From Rhodocyclaceae bacterium (GTDB taxonomy: Bacteria; Pseudomonadota; Gammaproteobacteria; Burkholderiales; Rhodocyclaceae): a stretch of 64,000 nucleotides of DNA. Positions 27,486 through 36,519 of the stretch are shown here, in pieces; the stretch's first letter is position 1, and each line of letters begins with the position of its first letter. The notes beneath the pieces are model-generated. The model made no database searches and was not told the origin of the DNA. It saw only the letters and a list, made by a program, of their open reading frames with translations. The position numbers and the translations under genes are program-made. The DNA lies in the NCBI GenBank assembly GCA_016704145.1, contig JADJAS010000007.1, forward strand, positions 1,178,001 through 1,242,000, in the 5' to 3' direction.

Positions 27486-28358
27486 ATGCATCGCGACCGC
27501 TTCTACACGCTGGCGGCCTCCTGTCCGGATCGCACCGGCATCATCGCTCGCGTCACGGGTTTCTTCGCCGAGCACCAAGGCTGGATTCTCGAATCGAGCT
27601 TCCATTCCGACGAGGGAAACGGCGACATCCCGGCGCGCTATTTCATGCGGCTGGAAATCAAGGCCGACTCGCTGCCGTTCATGCTCGCCGAGCTGCGCGA
27701 GCGCTTCGAGCCGATCGCCGACGAGCTGCGAATGGACTGGAAGATCACCGACAGCGCGGTGAAGAAGCGCGTCGTCGTCCTGGTCAGCAAGCAGGAGCAC
27801 TGCCTCTACGACTTGCTGGCGCGCTGGCAGGCGCGCGAGCTCGACATCGAGATTCCCTGCGTGATCTCGAACCATGACACCTTCAAGGGCTTCGTCGAGT
27901 GGCACGGCATTCCGTTCCACCACGTTCCCGTTACGGCGGAGAACAAGCCCAAGGCCCATGCCGAAATGCAGCGGCTGATCGACGAGACGCGCGTCGATAC
28001 CGTCGTGCTGGCCCGCTACATGCAGATACTTCCGCCCGTCCTATGCGCCGCCTATCCCGGCCGCATCCTCAACATCCACCATTCCTTCCTGCCCAGCTTC
28101 GTCGGCGCCAAGCCCTACCACCAGGCCTGGCAGCGCGGCGTCAAGCTGATCGGCGCCACCTGCCACTATGTCACCGAGGAACTTGACCAGGGGCCGATCG
28201 TCGAGCAGGACGTGATCCGCATCGACCACTCCGATTCGCCGGACGACATGATCCGCTACGGCAAGGACATCGAGAAGACCGTACTGGCGCGCGGCCTGCG
28301 CTATCACCTCGAGGACCGTGTCCTGGTCCATGGCAACAAGACCGTGGTGTTTCGCTGA
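27486..28358 (+). CDS. purU: formyltetrahydrofolate deformylase
   Basis: 290 aa. N-terminal ACT domain (about residues 1-85: TLAASCPDRTGIIARVTGFFAEH) and C-terminal formyltransferase-fold hydrolase with ILNIHHSFLPSFVGAKPYHQA and HYVTEELDQGPIVEQD containing the catalytic Asp. It hydrolyses 10-formyl-THF to THF and formate, balancing one-carbon pools. The start at 27486 was chosen because it follows the thrH stop by one base and fits the ACT-domain start. Confidence 0.93.
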   Translation: MHRDRFYTLAASCPDRTGIIARVTGFFAEHQGWILESSFHSDEGNGDIPARYFMRLEIKADSLPFMLAELRERFEPIADELRMDWKITDSAVKKRVVVLVSKQEHCLYDLLARWQARELDIEIPCVISNHDTFKGFVEWHGIPFHHVPVTAENKPKAHAEMQRLIDETRVDTVVLARYMQILPPVLCAAYPGRILNIHHSFLPSFVGAKPYHQAWQRGVKLIGATCHYVTEELDQGPIVEQDVIRIDHSDSPDDMIRYGKDIEKTVLARGLRYHLEDRVLVHGNKTVVFR

Positions 28359-28363
28359 GACCC

Positions 28364-28391
28364 AAAAAAACGGGCACCACGCGGGTGCCCG
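28364..28391 (-). terminator. intrinsic terminator of the amtB transcript
   Basis: Read on the minus strand, CGGGCACC and GGTGCCCG form an 8-bp stem with a 5-nt loop, directly followed by seven T. It sits between the convergent purU and amtB genes and ends the minus-strand operon; the plus strand lacks the T-run. Confidence 0.85.
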
Positions 28392-28460
28392 GAACCGAGT
28401 CGATCTCGGAGGAGGAGAAACAGCAGCAGTAAAGCAATCGTCAGTCGGCGTGCGGCGAGG

Positions 28461-29801
28461 TCAGTAGTGGTAGGCCGATTCGCCGTGGGAGGCGATGTCC
28501 AGGCCTTCGCGCTCTTCGTCCTCGCTGACGCGCAGTCCAACTGTGATATCGACAATCTTGTAGCAAACTAAAGCCACGATTCCGGACCAGATGATCGTCG
28601 TGGCGACGGCCGTGGCCTGGGTGACGACCTGGCCGAGGATGTCGTAATCCGGGGCGACGGCATTGGCGACGTAGTCGTAGATGCCAGTGCCGCCGAGGCT
28701 GGGGGCGGCGAAGACGCCGGTCAGCAGGGCGCCGAGAATGCCGCCGACGCCATGGACGCCGAACACGTCGAGCGAATCGTCGGCCTTGAGCAGCCGCTTT
28801 AGGCCATTGACGCCCCACAGGCAGAGCGCGCCGGCCGCCAGGCCGATCACCAGCGCGCCGACCACGCCGACGAAGCCGGCCGCCGGCGTGATCGCCACCA
28901 GCCCCGCGACGGCGCCGGAAGCGGCGCCCAGCAGCGAGGGCCGGCCCTTGATCAGCCATTCGGTCATCATCCAGGACAGCGCCGCGCAGGCGGTGGCCAG
29001 CCAGGTATTGACGAAGGCGAGCGCGGCGGTGCCGTTGGCCTCCAGCGCCGAGCCGGCGTTGAAGCCGAACCAGCCGAACCACAGCAGCGAGGCGCCGATC
29101 ATGGTCATGGTCAGCGAGTGCGGGGCCATGGCGACGTTGCCGAGGCCGACGCGGCGACCAACCATGTAGGCGCCCATCAGGCCGGCGATGGCGGCGTTGA
29201 TATGCACCACCGTGCCGCCCGCGAAGTCGAGCGCGCCTTTCTGGAACAGCCAGCCGGCCGTGGCGTTGAGCTTCTCGGCGGCCTCGGCGCTGGTGTAGCC
29301 GTCCGGGCCCGCCCAGTACCAGACCATGTGCGCCATCGGCAGGTAGCTGAAGCTGAACCAGAGGACTGCGAAGAGCAGCACGGCCGAGAACTTCACCCGC
29401 TCGGCGAAGGCGCCGACGATGAGCCCGACGGTGATGGCGGCGAAGGCGCCCTGGAAGGCGACGTAGACCAATTCCGGCACCACCACGCCCTTGCTGAAGG
29501 TGGCGGCGACGGATTCCGGCGCGATGCCCGCCAGGAACAGCTTGTCGAAGGTGCCGAAGAAGGCATTGCCCTCGGTGAAGGCGACGCTGTAGCCATAGAC
29601 GGCCCAGAGCACGCTGACCAGCGAGAAGATGGCGAACACCTGCATGAGCACCGAAAGCATGTTCTTGGTGCGCACCAGGCCGCCATAGAACAGCGCCAGG
29701 CCGGGGATGGACATCAGCATGACGAAGGCGGTGGCGACCATCAGCCAGGCCGTGTCGCCCTTGTTGGGAAGCAGCGCGATTGCGCTGGCAGTCGTTTCCA
29801 T
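28461..29801 (-). CDS. amtB: ammonium transporter AmtB
   Basis: 446 aa, 11 membrane helices. The start METTASAIALLPNKGDTAW was chosen because AGGAG lies just upstream; an in-frame ATG 24 bp earlier is within the glnK stop region. Family marks are GLALFYGGLVRTKN, DFAGGTVVHINAAIAGLMGAY (first pore His region) and VFGVHGVGGILGALLTG (second pore His). It transports ammonium and is blocked by GlnK, encoded next to it. The operon order porin-like/glnK/amtB, with a sigma-54 promoter in front, indicates nitrogen control. Confidence 0.95.
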   Translation of the reverse strand: METTASAIALLPNKGDTAWLMVATAFVMLMSIPGLALFYGGLVRTKNMLSVLMQVFAIFSLVSVLWAVYGYSVAFTEGNAFFGTFDKLFLAGIAPESVAATFSKGVVVPELVYVAFQGAFAAITVGLIVGAFAERVKFSAVLLFAVLWFSFSYLPMAHMVWYWAGPDGYTSAEAAEKLNATAGWLFQKGALDFAGGTVVHINAAIAGLMGAYMVGRRVGLGNVAMAPHSLTMTMIGASLLWFGWFGFNAGSALEANGTAALAFVNTWLATACAALSWMMTEWLIKGRPSLLGAASGAVAGLVAITPAAGFVGVVGALVIGLAAGALCLWGVNGLKRLLKADDSLDVFGVHGVGGILGALLTGVFAAPSLGGTGIYDYVANAVAPDYDILGQVVTQATAVATTIIWSGIVALVCYKIVDITVGLRVSEDEEREGLDIASHGESAYHY

Positions 29802-29814
29802 GAGCGTTCTCCTG

Positions 29815-30958
<1,144 letters not shown>

Positions 30959-30996
30959 GATGGCTCTCCTGATATGAACGGTGACGGAGGTGTCAA

Positions 30997-31012
30997 TGCA
31001 GGGAGCGTGCCA
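30997..31012 (-). promoter_or_regulatory. sigma-54 promoter of the porin-glnK-amtB operon
   Basis: On the minus strand TGGCAC at the -24 site and CTGCA at the -12 site with the right spacing: one mismatch to TGGCACG-N4-TTGCA. It lies about 40 bp before the porin start, in a nitrogen-transport operon. Confidence 0.75.
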
Positions 31013-31106
31013 AGCAAAATAATCATTATTAAACAGTGTGTTGCAGGCGTTACGCCCAGTTTCCGCCGTGGCCACGCACTACAGCGGACCGCCGACGCCG
31101 AAGGGC

Positions 31107-31121
31107 GCACCGATGCAGTGC
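31107..31121. promoter_or_regulatory. candidate NtrC enhancer site GCAC-N7-GTGC
   Basis: GCAC and GTGC separated by 7 nt match the core of NtrC sites. The element is about 100 bp upstream of the sigma-54 promoter, a normal enhancer distance. Confidence 0.5.
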
Positions 31122-31151
31122 GAGTTCCGCGTCGACCCTGCGTGCTAACAT

Positions 31152-31176
31152 CGGCGCGCCACCACGGCTGACTTTC
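31152..31176 (-). repeat. dispersed 25-bp repeat, copy 7 (intergenic)
   Basis: Minus strand GAAAGTCAGCCGTGGTGG, ending CGCGCCG, with 2 mismatches. It lies 36 bp before the ubiK start in the 254-bp gap that also holds the sigma-54 promoter. Confidence 0.65.
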
Positions 31177-31212
31177 GCTGGCCGTGTCATTCCTGATTTT
31201 CGCGGTTCCGCC

Positions 31213-31467
31213 ATGATCGACACCAAGCCGCTCGATGAACTTGCCCGGCGCGTTGCCGCGCTGATCGCCGCGACGCCCGCGAAGGACGTGGAGCGCAATT
31301 TGCGCGCCTTGCTGACTTCGGCGTTGGGCCGGCTCGATCTCGTCACCCGCGAGGAATTCGACCTTCAGCGCGAAGCGCTGGCGCGCTCGCGCGAACGTCT
31401 GGCGGCGCTGGAACAGCAGATCGCCGAACTCGAAAAGCGCTCGCGCGATCCCGCCGCCCGAAGTTAG
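31213..31467 (+). CDS. ubiK: ubiquinone biosynthesis accessory factor UbiK
   Basis: 84 aa from the ATG at 31213. The family pattern is an N-terminal amphipathic part (LDELARRVAALIAATPAKDVERNLRAL, basic and hydrophobic) and a C-terminal coiled coil (EEFDLQREALARSRERLAALEQQIAELEKR). UbiK (formerly YqiC/BMFP) helps assemble the aerobic ubiquinone-synthesis complex. It is a single gene, convergent with the diguanylate cyclase, with a 4-nt overlap of stops. Confidence 0.85.
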   Translation: MIDTKPLDELARRVAALIAATPAKDVERNLRALLTSALGRLDLVTREEFDLQREALARSRERLAALEQQIAELEKRSRDPAARS

Positions 31468-33023
31468 CCGGGCTCGACGCCGAGCACGGCGCGTTTCTTG
31501 CCGGCGCCCTTGGCCTGGTACAAGGCGCGATCGGCGGTATCGAGCAAGTCCGCCGGCTTTGCTTCGGCGTGATAGATGGCGATGCCGACACTCGCCGACA
31601 CGGGTGTCGACACGCCGGGATAGGGTTGCGATAGCGCCGCCACCAGCCGTTCAGCGGTCTGTACGGCCTCCTCGCGGTTGGCGTCGGCCAGCAGCACGGA
31701 AAACTCGTCGCCGCCCATGCGCGCCGCCATGTCCGAGGCGCGCACGGTGCCGGTGATGCGCCCGGCCGCCTCCCGCAGCACGGCGTCGCCGGCGGCGTGG
31801 CCCAGCTGGTCGTTCACCGCCTTGAATTCGTCCAGATCGATGGCGAGCACCGCGAACGGACTGCCGGCCCGCTCCGACAATGCCAGCTGGCGCGCGAAGG
31901 CGTCTTCGAACAGGGCGCGATTGGCCAGCCCCGTCAGCGGATCGTGATGGGCCTGTCGTTGCACCACCGCCATGGTGCGCGAGGCCTCCAGGATGGCCGC
32001 CCCCACCGCTTCCGCCTCGGCCAGCTGGACCTCGGGCAGCGTCACCGACTCGCCCTTGGCCACCGCCAGCGCGGCGTTGTTGAGATCGCGCACCGATGCC
32101 GTGACGCGCCGGACGATGCCGGCCGCCAGCCACAGGCCGAGGCCCAGCGCGGCGACGGTGCCGAAGCCGACGCGGAACACCACCCAGAACAGTCGATGCT
32201 CGAGCGCCGACTTGGGCACGCCCACGGCGACCGACCACGACCAGACCGATGACCGGCTGTACGAGGTGATGATGGCCGCGTCACGGTCGCCGCGTACTTC
32301 GAGCAAGCCCTCCGGCGCGGCGGCAATCGCCTCGCGCAAGGCGGGATGCGCGCGGCCGCCGCCCGGGTGGCTGGTGGCGGCGATGATTTCGCCGGCGCCG
32401 TCGAGCACCGTGATAGCCCAGCCCGCCGGCGGCTTCTGGCGTCCGAGGATGGTGGCGATGACCGCCGGCTTCATGCCCATGGCCAGCGCATGGACGATCT
32501 CGCCGTCGCGGAACACCGGCACGCCCAGCGCCACCAGGGGCTCGCCGGCGACGGGGCCGATGAACAGGTCGGACAGCGCCGGCGCGCTGGTGGCGAAGAT
32601 GCGGGCGATCGCCGCCGGCGTGCCGGTTGCCGGGAGCGGCGTGCCCGGCGGGCGACGGGTGTTCAGGATCTGGCGGCCCAGACGGTCCACCAGTACGTAG
32701 TTCTGGACGCGCTGCGAGGCCAGCGCGTCGCTGGCGCGAGCATGGAAGGCGACGAGGTCGCCGCCGATCAGATCGCCCGAGGTGGCCAGCACGCGCAGGC
32801 CGGATTCGATGCCGGCCAGTTCGCGGTCGAGTTCGGCGGCAACCTGACGCGCCAGCATGACCGTGCCATGGTGAATCTGATCGCGCAGCAGGCGGTAATG
32901 GGCGATGGCGAGGCTGACCGAGACACTGGCCGCCGGCAGGATGCAGGCAGCGAGCAACCAGAGCAGGCTCGCGCGCAGTGAATAACGCGGTTTGACGACC
33001 TGATCGACGCGATTGGCGAGCAT
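31464..33023 (-). CDS. membrane diguanylate cyclase (Cache-HAMP-GGDEF)
   Basis: 519 aa from the ATG at 33023; longer frames add only low-complexity sequence. TM1 is about residues 20-42 (LLWLLAACILPAASVSVSLAI), then a periplasmic dCache-like sensor of about 240 residues, TM2 (VVFRVGFGTVAALGLGLWLAAGI), a HAMP region and a GGDEF domain with intact GGDEF in RMGGDEFSVLLAD. RASD lies five residues before it, matching the RxxD inhibitory site. It makes c-di-GMP from GTP and is probably feedback-inhibited. It is divergent from the hemerythrin-like gene, which might be functionally linked. Confidence 0.9.
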   Translation of the reverse strand: MLANRVDQVVKPRYSLRASLLWLLAACILPAASVSVSLAIAHYRLLRDQIHHGTVMLARQVAAELDRELAGIESGLRVLATSGDLIGGDLVAFHARASDALASQRVQNYVLVDRLGRQILNTRRPPGTPLPATGTPAAIARIFATSAPALSDLFIGPVAGEPLVALGVPVFRDGEIVHALAMGMKPAVIATILGRQKPPAGWAITVLDGAGEIIAATSHPGGGRAHPALREAIAAAPEGLLEVRGDRDAAIITSYSRSSVWSWSVAVGVPKSALEHRLFWVVFRVGFGTVAALGLGLWLAAGIVRRVTASVRDLNNAALAVAKGESVTLPEVQLAEAEAVGAAILEASRTMAVVQRQAHHDPLTGLANRALFEDAFARQLALSERAGSPFAVLAIDLDEFKAVNDQLGHAAGDAVLREAAGRITGTVRASDMAARMGGDEFSVLLADANREEAVQTAERLVAALSQPYPGVSTPVSASVGIAIYHAEAKPADLLDTADRALYQAKGAGKKRAVLGVEPG

Positions 33024-33166
33024 GCGCGACTCCTGCGCGACGAAATGTGGCACCGGTGCCCGTCGGCGAGCGGGCGACAGTGCGATACTATTCGCGTCAT
33101 GCGAGAAAAGCGACCCGTCGTTCCCGCCCGGCCCCGGCCCCGGCTCCGGGCCCGGAGGTACTGAAC

Positions 33167-33664
33167 ATGCCCGTGCCGACCGGACAAGCCGCGACCGCCG
33201 GCGCGCCATCGCGGACATCTTCGTTGATGCTGGCCATCGTCGAGATCGAGCACGAGCACGCGATGCTGGCGGAACGCTTGGCGCGCCTGCGCGATCTGCT
33301 GGCCTGCGCGCCGGGCCAAGGCCGCTGTGAGGCGTGCGACGCACTCGAAGTGGCCGATTGCTGGGATGCCCACACCGAGTTTCTCGGCGAACTGCTCGAC
33401 CTCATGCACAGTCATTTCCGGGTCGAGGAGGCGGCCATGCGCCGGCTCGACGCCACGCCCGCCGAGCAGGAGGCCGACGCCGCCCATGTCGAGGCGCACG
33501 CCGACATGATGGAACGGGCCGTGGCGGTCGTCAGCCTGGCCAAGTTGCAGGAAGAGCGCGTCGCGGCGCGCGACCTGCTCGAAAACTGGCTGCGCGAGCA
33601 TATCGACAGCCACGACGTCGCGCTGCTCCGGCGTTTGCGGCGGGCGACCGGCGCGGTCGGCTGA
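33167..33664 (+). CDS. hemerythrin-like di-iron protein
   Basis: 165 aa from the ATG at 33167 with GGAGGT 7 nt before it. It is a helical bundle with metal-ligand candidates spaced as in hemerythrin: IEHEHAML, HTEFLGELLDLMHSHFRVEEAAM, HVEAHADMM and HIDSHDVAL (the HxxxD-type end). Two extra Cys (RCEACDA) are unusual. Such proteins bind O2 or NO and act in sensing or storage. It starts 143 bp from the divergent diguanylate cyclase, so an oxygen-linked c-di-GMP circuit is possible. Confidence 0.75.
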   Translation: MPVPTGQAATAGAPSRTSSLMLAIVEIEHEHAMLAERLARLRDLLACAPGQGRCEACDALEVADCWDAHTEFLGELLDLMHSHFRVEEAAMRRLDATPAEQEADAAHVEAHADMMERAVAVVSLAKLQEERVAARDLLENWLREHIDSHDVALLRRLRRATGAVG

Positions 33665-33693
33665 CGCCGCCCGCGACCTCGAGAGCGGCCCCA

Positions 33694-35184
33694 ATGTCCC
33701 TGGCCACGCTCCAGTGCCGGGCGCTGAACGGCATGGCCGCGCCACCGGTGATGGTGGAGGTGCATCTGGCCAATGGTCTGCCCTCGTTCTCGCTCGTCGG
33801 TTTGCCGGAAACGGAAGTCAAGGAAGCGCGCGATCGCGTGCGCGCGGCGATCCAGAACAGCCGCTTCGAATTCCCAGCCCGGCGCATCACGGTCAATCTC
33901 GCGCCGGCCGACCTGCCCAAGGAATCGGGTCGCTTCGACCTGGCCATCGCGCTCGGCATCCTCGCCGCCTCGGGCCAGGTCAAGGCCGACCGGCTCGACA
34001 ATTTCGAATTCGCCGGCGAACTGTCGCTGTCGGGCGAGCTGCGCGCCATTCGCGGCGCGCTGGCCATGTGTGGCGAAGCCGCCGGCTCGCGGCGCGCCTT
34101 CGTGCTGCCCACCGCCAACGCCGCCGAGGCGGCGCTGGTGCGTTCCGCCACCATCCTGCCGGCCAATTCGCTGCTCGAAGTCTGCGCTCACCTGAACGGC
34201 GCAGCGACCATCGCGCCGTTCGACGCGGGCGGCGTCTCGCCACGGCTGACTTCGACGGGCCCTGACCTTGCCGACGTGAAAGGTCAGGCGCCGGCCAAGC
34301 GCGCGCTGGAACTCGCCGCCGCCGGCGGTCACAGCCTGCTGATGAGCGGTCCGCCCGGCACCGGCAAGTCGATGCTGGCGCAGCGGCTGCCCGGCATCCT
34401 GCCGCCGATGATCGAGGCCGAGGCGCTGGAAAGCGCCGCCGTGTTGTCGGTGGCCGGCCGTTTCGACGTCGACTGTTTCGGCCAGCGCCCGTTTATCGCG
34501 ACTCATCACTCGGCCTCGGCGCCGGCGCTGGTCGGCGGCGGCGGCGTGCCGCGCCCCGGCGAGATTTCGCTGGCGCACAACGGCGTCCTCTTCCTCGACG
34601 AACTGCCCGAGTTCGACCGCCGCGTCCTGGAAGCGCTGCGCGAGCCGCTTGAGACGGGCCACATCCGCGTCGCCCGCGCGGCGCGGCGCGCGGAATTCCC
34701 GGCCCGCTTCCAGCTCGTCGCGGCGATGAACCCCTGCCCCTGCGGCTACCTGGGCGAGGCACGCTGCCGCTGCACGCCCGACCAGATCGCCAAGTACCGC
34801 GCCAAGCTGTCCGGCCCCTTCCTCGACCGCATCGACCTGATGATCGAAGTGCCGGCCGTGCCGGAAGCCGACCTGGCGATGCGTGGCGCCGGTGAAGCCT
34901 CGGCCGTCATTCGCGAGCGGGTGACGCGGGCGCGGGCGACGCAGATCGAGCGCCAGGGCAAGGCCAATGCGCTATTGACGCCCGAGGAGATCGATCGTCA
35001 CTGTCTGCCGGACTGCGCCGGCGCGCAGTTGCTCAAGCAGGCGATGGCGCGGCTCGATCTTTCGGCCAGGGCATATCACCGCATCCTCAAGGTCGCGCGC
35101 ACCGTCGCCGATCTCGCCGGCGCCATGAACATCGGCGGCCCGCACGTCGCCGAGGCGATCCACTACCGGCGGGGTTTCGGGTAA
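33694..35184 (+). CDS. YifB-family Mg-chelatase-like AAA ATPase
   Basis: 496 aa from the ATG at 33694. N-terminal Lon-protease-like (ChlI) domain of about 170 residues (ALNGMAAPPVMVEVHLANGLPSFSLVGL), then an AAA+ module with Walker A GPPGTGKSM, Walker B FLDELPEF and sensor motifs, and the C-terminal Mg_chelatase_C region (RAYHRILKVARTVADLAG). The family (ComM/YifB) is a helicase that promotes branch migration during natural transformation. It lies 29 bp after the hemerythrin-like gene. Repeat copy 8 encodes GVSPRLTS in the linker between the domains. Confidence 0.9.
   Translation: MSLATLQCRALNGMAAPPVMVEVHLANGLPSFSLVGLPETEVKEARDRVRAAIQNSRFEFPARRITVNLAPADLPKESGRFDLAIALGILAASGQVKADRLDNFEFAGELSLSGELRAIRGALAMCGEAAGSRRAFVLPTANAAEAALVRSATILPANSLLEVCAHLNGAATIAPFDAGGVSPRLTSTGPDLADVKGQAPAKRALELAAAGGHSLLMSGPPGTGKSMLAQRLPGILPPMIEAEALESAAVLSVAGRFDVDCFGQRPFIATHHSASAPALVGGGGVPRPGEISLAHNGVLFLDELPEFDRRVLEALREPLETGHIRVARAARRAEFPARFQLVAAMNPCPCGYLGEARCRCTPDQIAKYRAKLSGPFLDRIDLMIEVPAVPEADLAMRGAGEASAVIRERVTRARATQIERQGKANALLTPEEIDRHCLPDCAGAQLLKQAMARLDLSARAYHRILKVARTVADLAGAMNIGGPHVAEAIHYRRGFG
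34230..34254 (-). repeat. dispersed 25-bp repeat, copy 8
   Basis: Minus strand CGAAGTCAGCCGTGGCG, ending GACGCCG, with 4 mismatches, inside yifB at the domain linker. This is the last copy before the pyridine-catabolism island; the next is at 57564. Confidence 0.5.
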
Positions 35185-35205
35185 GGCAAGTACCGCGTCA
35201 GGCGC

Positions 35206-36471
35206 TCAAATCGTGCCGCGCCCGCGGAGTTCGGCGAGATCGACGCTGGTCAGGCCGAGCCATTGATCGAGTACCTCGCCGGTATGCTCGCCGAGTGTCG
35301 GCGGCGCGGTGTGGTAGACGACCGGCGAGCCGGATAAACGCAGGGGATTCGCCACCAGCGGCAGGTCGCCGGCGAGCGGATGGGGCAAGGTCATCCGCAG
35401 GCCGCGGGCATGAACCTGCGGGTCGGCGAACACTTCGTCGAGGCGGTTGATCGGTCCGCAGGGCACGCCGGCTGCCTCGAGGGTGGCGATCCAGTCGCGC
35501 GTGTCACGGGTCACGGTCACCTGCCGCAGCATTGGGATCAGTGTCGACCGGTGCTTTACGCGCAGCGGGTTGGTCGCGAAGCGGTCGTCGGTCGCCCAGC
35601 CGGGCTGCCCGGCGACCTCGCAGAACTTCGCGAATTGCTTGTCGTTGCCGATCGCGAGGATCATGTCGCCGTCCGCGGTCGGGAAGTCCTGGTAGGGGAC
35701 GATGTTCGGGTGGGCGTTGCCCATCCGCTTGGGCACGACGCCACCAGCCAGGTAGTTGGACGCCTGGTTGGCGAGGCAGGCGATCTGCACGTCGAGCAGC
35801 GCCAGGTCGATGTGCTGGCCCAGGCCGGAGTGCGCGCGCTCGATGAGGGCGGCCTGCACGGCGATCGTCGCGTGAAGGCCGGTCAGGATGTCGGTCAGTG
35901 CGACACCTACCTTCTGCGGTCCGGCGCCCTCTTCGCCGTCGGCGCGCCCGGTCACGCTCATGAGTCCGCCCATGCCCTGGATCAGGAAGTCGTAGCCCGC
36001 GCGCGGTGCGTAGGGCCCGCTCTGACCGAAGCCGGTGATCGAACAGTAGATCAGTCGGGGGTGTGCCGCCGCGAGGCTCGGGTAATCGAGCCCATACTGC
36101 GCGAGCCCGCCTACCTTGAAGTTCTCGAGCAGGATGTCGGCCTTCAGCGCCAGCGAGCACACCAGTGCCTGGCCTTCCGGCTTGGCCAAGTCGATCGTCA
36201 CCGAGCGCTTGTTGCGATTGGCGCACAGGTAGTAAGCGGACTCGCCGGTATCTTCTCCCGCCCGGTCCTTCAACCAGGGCGGCCCCCAGGCGCGCGTGTC
36301 ATCCCCGACGCCAGGGCGTTCCACCTTGACGACATCGGCGCCCAGGTCAGCGAGCATCTGGCCTGCCCAGGGGCCGGCCAGCACCCGCGAAAGGTCGAGG
36401 ACCCGGATGCCGGCGAGCGGTGGCGGTCGGCGGTCGTCGTCGGCGCCCATCATGACATTCGTATTAGACAT
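35206..36471 (-). CDS. CaiB/BaiF type III CoA-transferase
   Basis: 421 aa from the ATG at 36471 (AAGGA 8 nt upstream). N-terminal GIRVLDLSRVLAGPWAGQMLADLGADVVKVE and later AGYDFLIQGMGGLM with the catalytic Asp identify the family. It transfers CoA between acids. As last gene of the nicotinate operon it probably activates the dicarboxylic product; human SUGCT, which makes glutaryl-CoA from glutarate and succinyl-CoA, is a member of this family, so glutarate is a reasonable substrate. That choice is inferred. A 48-bp gap separates it from nicB. Confidence 0.85.
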   Translation of the reverse strand: MSNTNVMMGADDDRRPPPLAGIRVLDLSRVLAGPWAGQMLADLGADVVKVERPGVGDDTRAWGPPWLKDRAGEDTGESAYYLCANRNKRSVTIDLAKPEGQALVCSLALKADILLENFKVGGLAQYGLDYPSLAAAHPRLIYCSITGFGQSGPYAPRAGYDFLIQGMGGLMSVTGRADGEEGAGPQKVGVALTDILTGLHATIAVQAALIERAHSGLGQHIDLALLDVQIACLANQASNYLAGGVVPKRMGNAHPNIVPYQDFPTADGDMILAIGNDKQFAKFCEVAGQPGWATDDRFATNPLRVKHRSTLIPMLRQVTVTRDTRDWIATLEAAGVPCGPINRLDEVFADPQVHARGLRMTLPHPLAGDLPLVANPLRLSGSPVVYHTAPPTLGEHTGEVLDQWLGLTSVDLAELRGRGTI

Positions 36472-36519
36472 GTGTTGCATCCTTCGTCTGCCGCGGCGCC
36501 TTGCCGAGGCCATGGCTCA

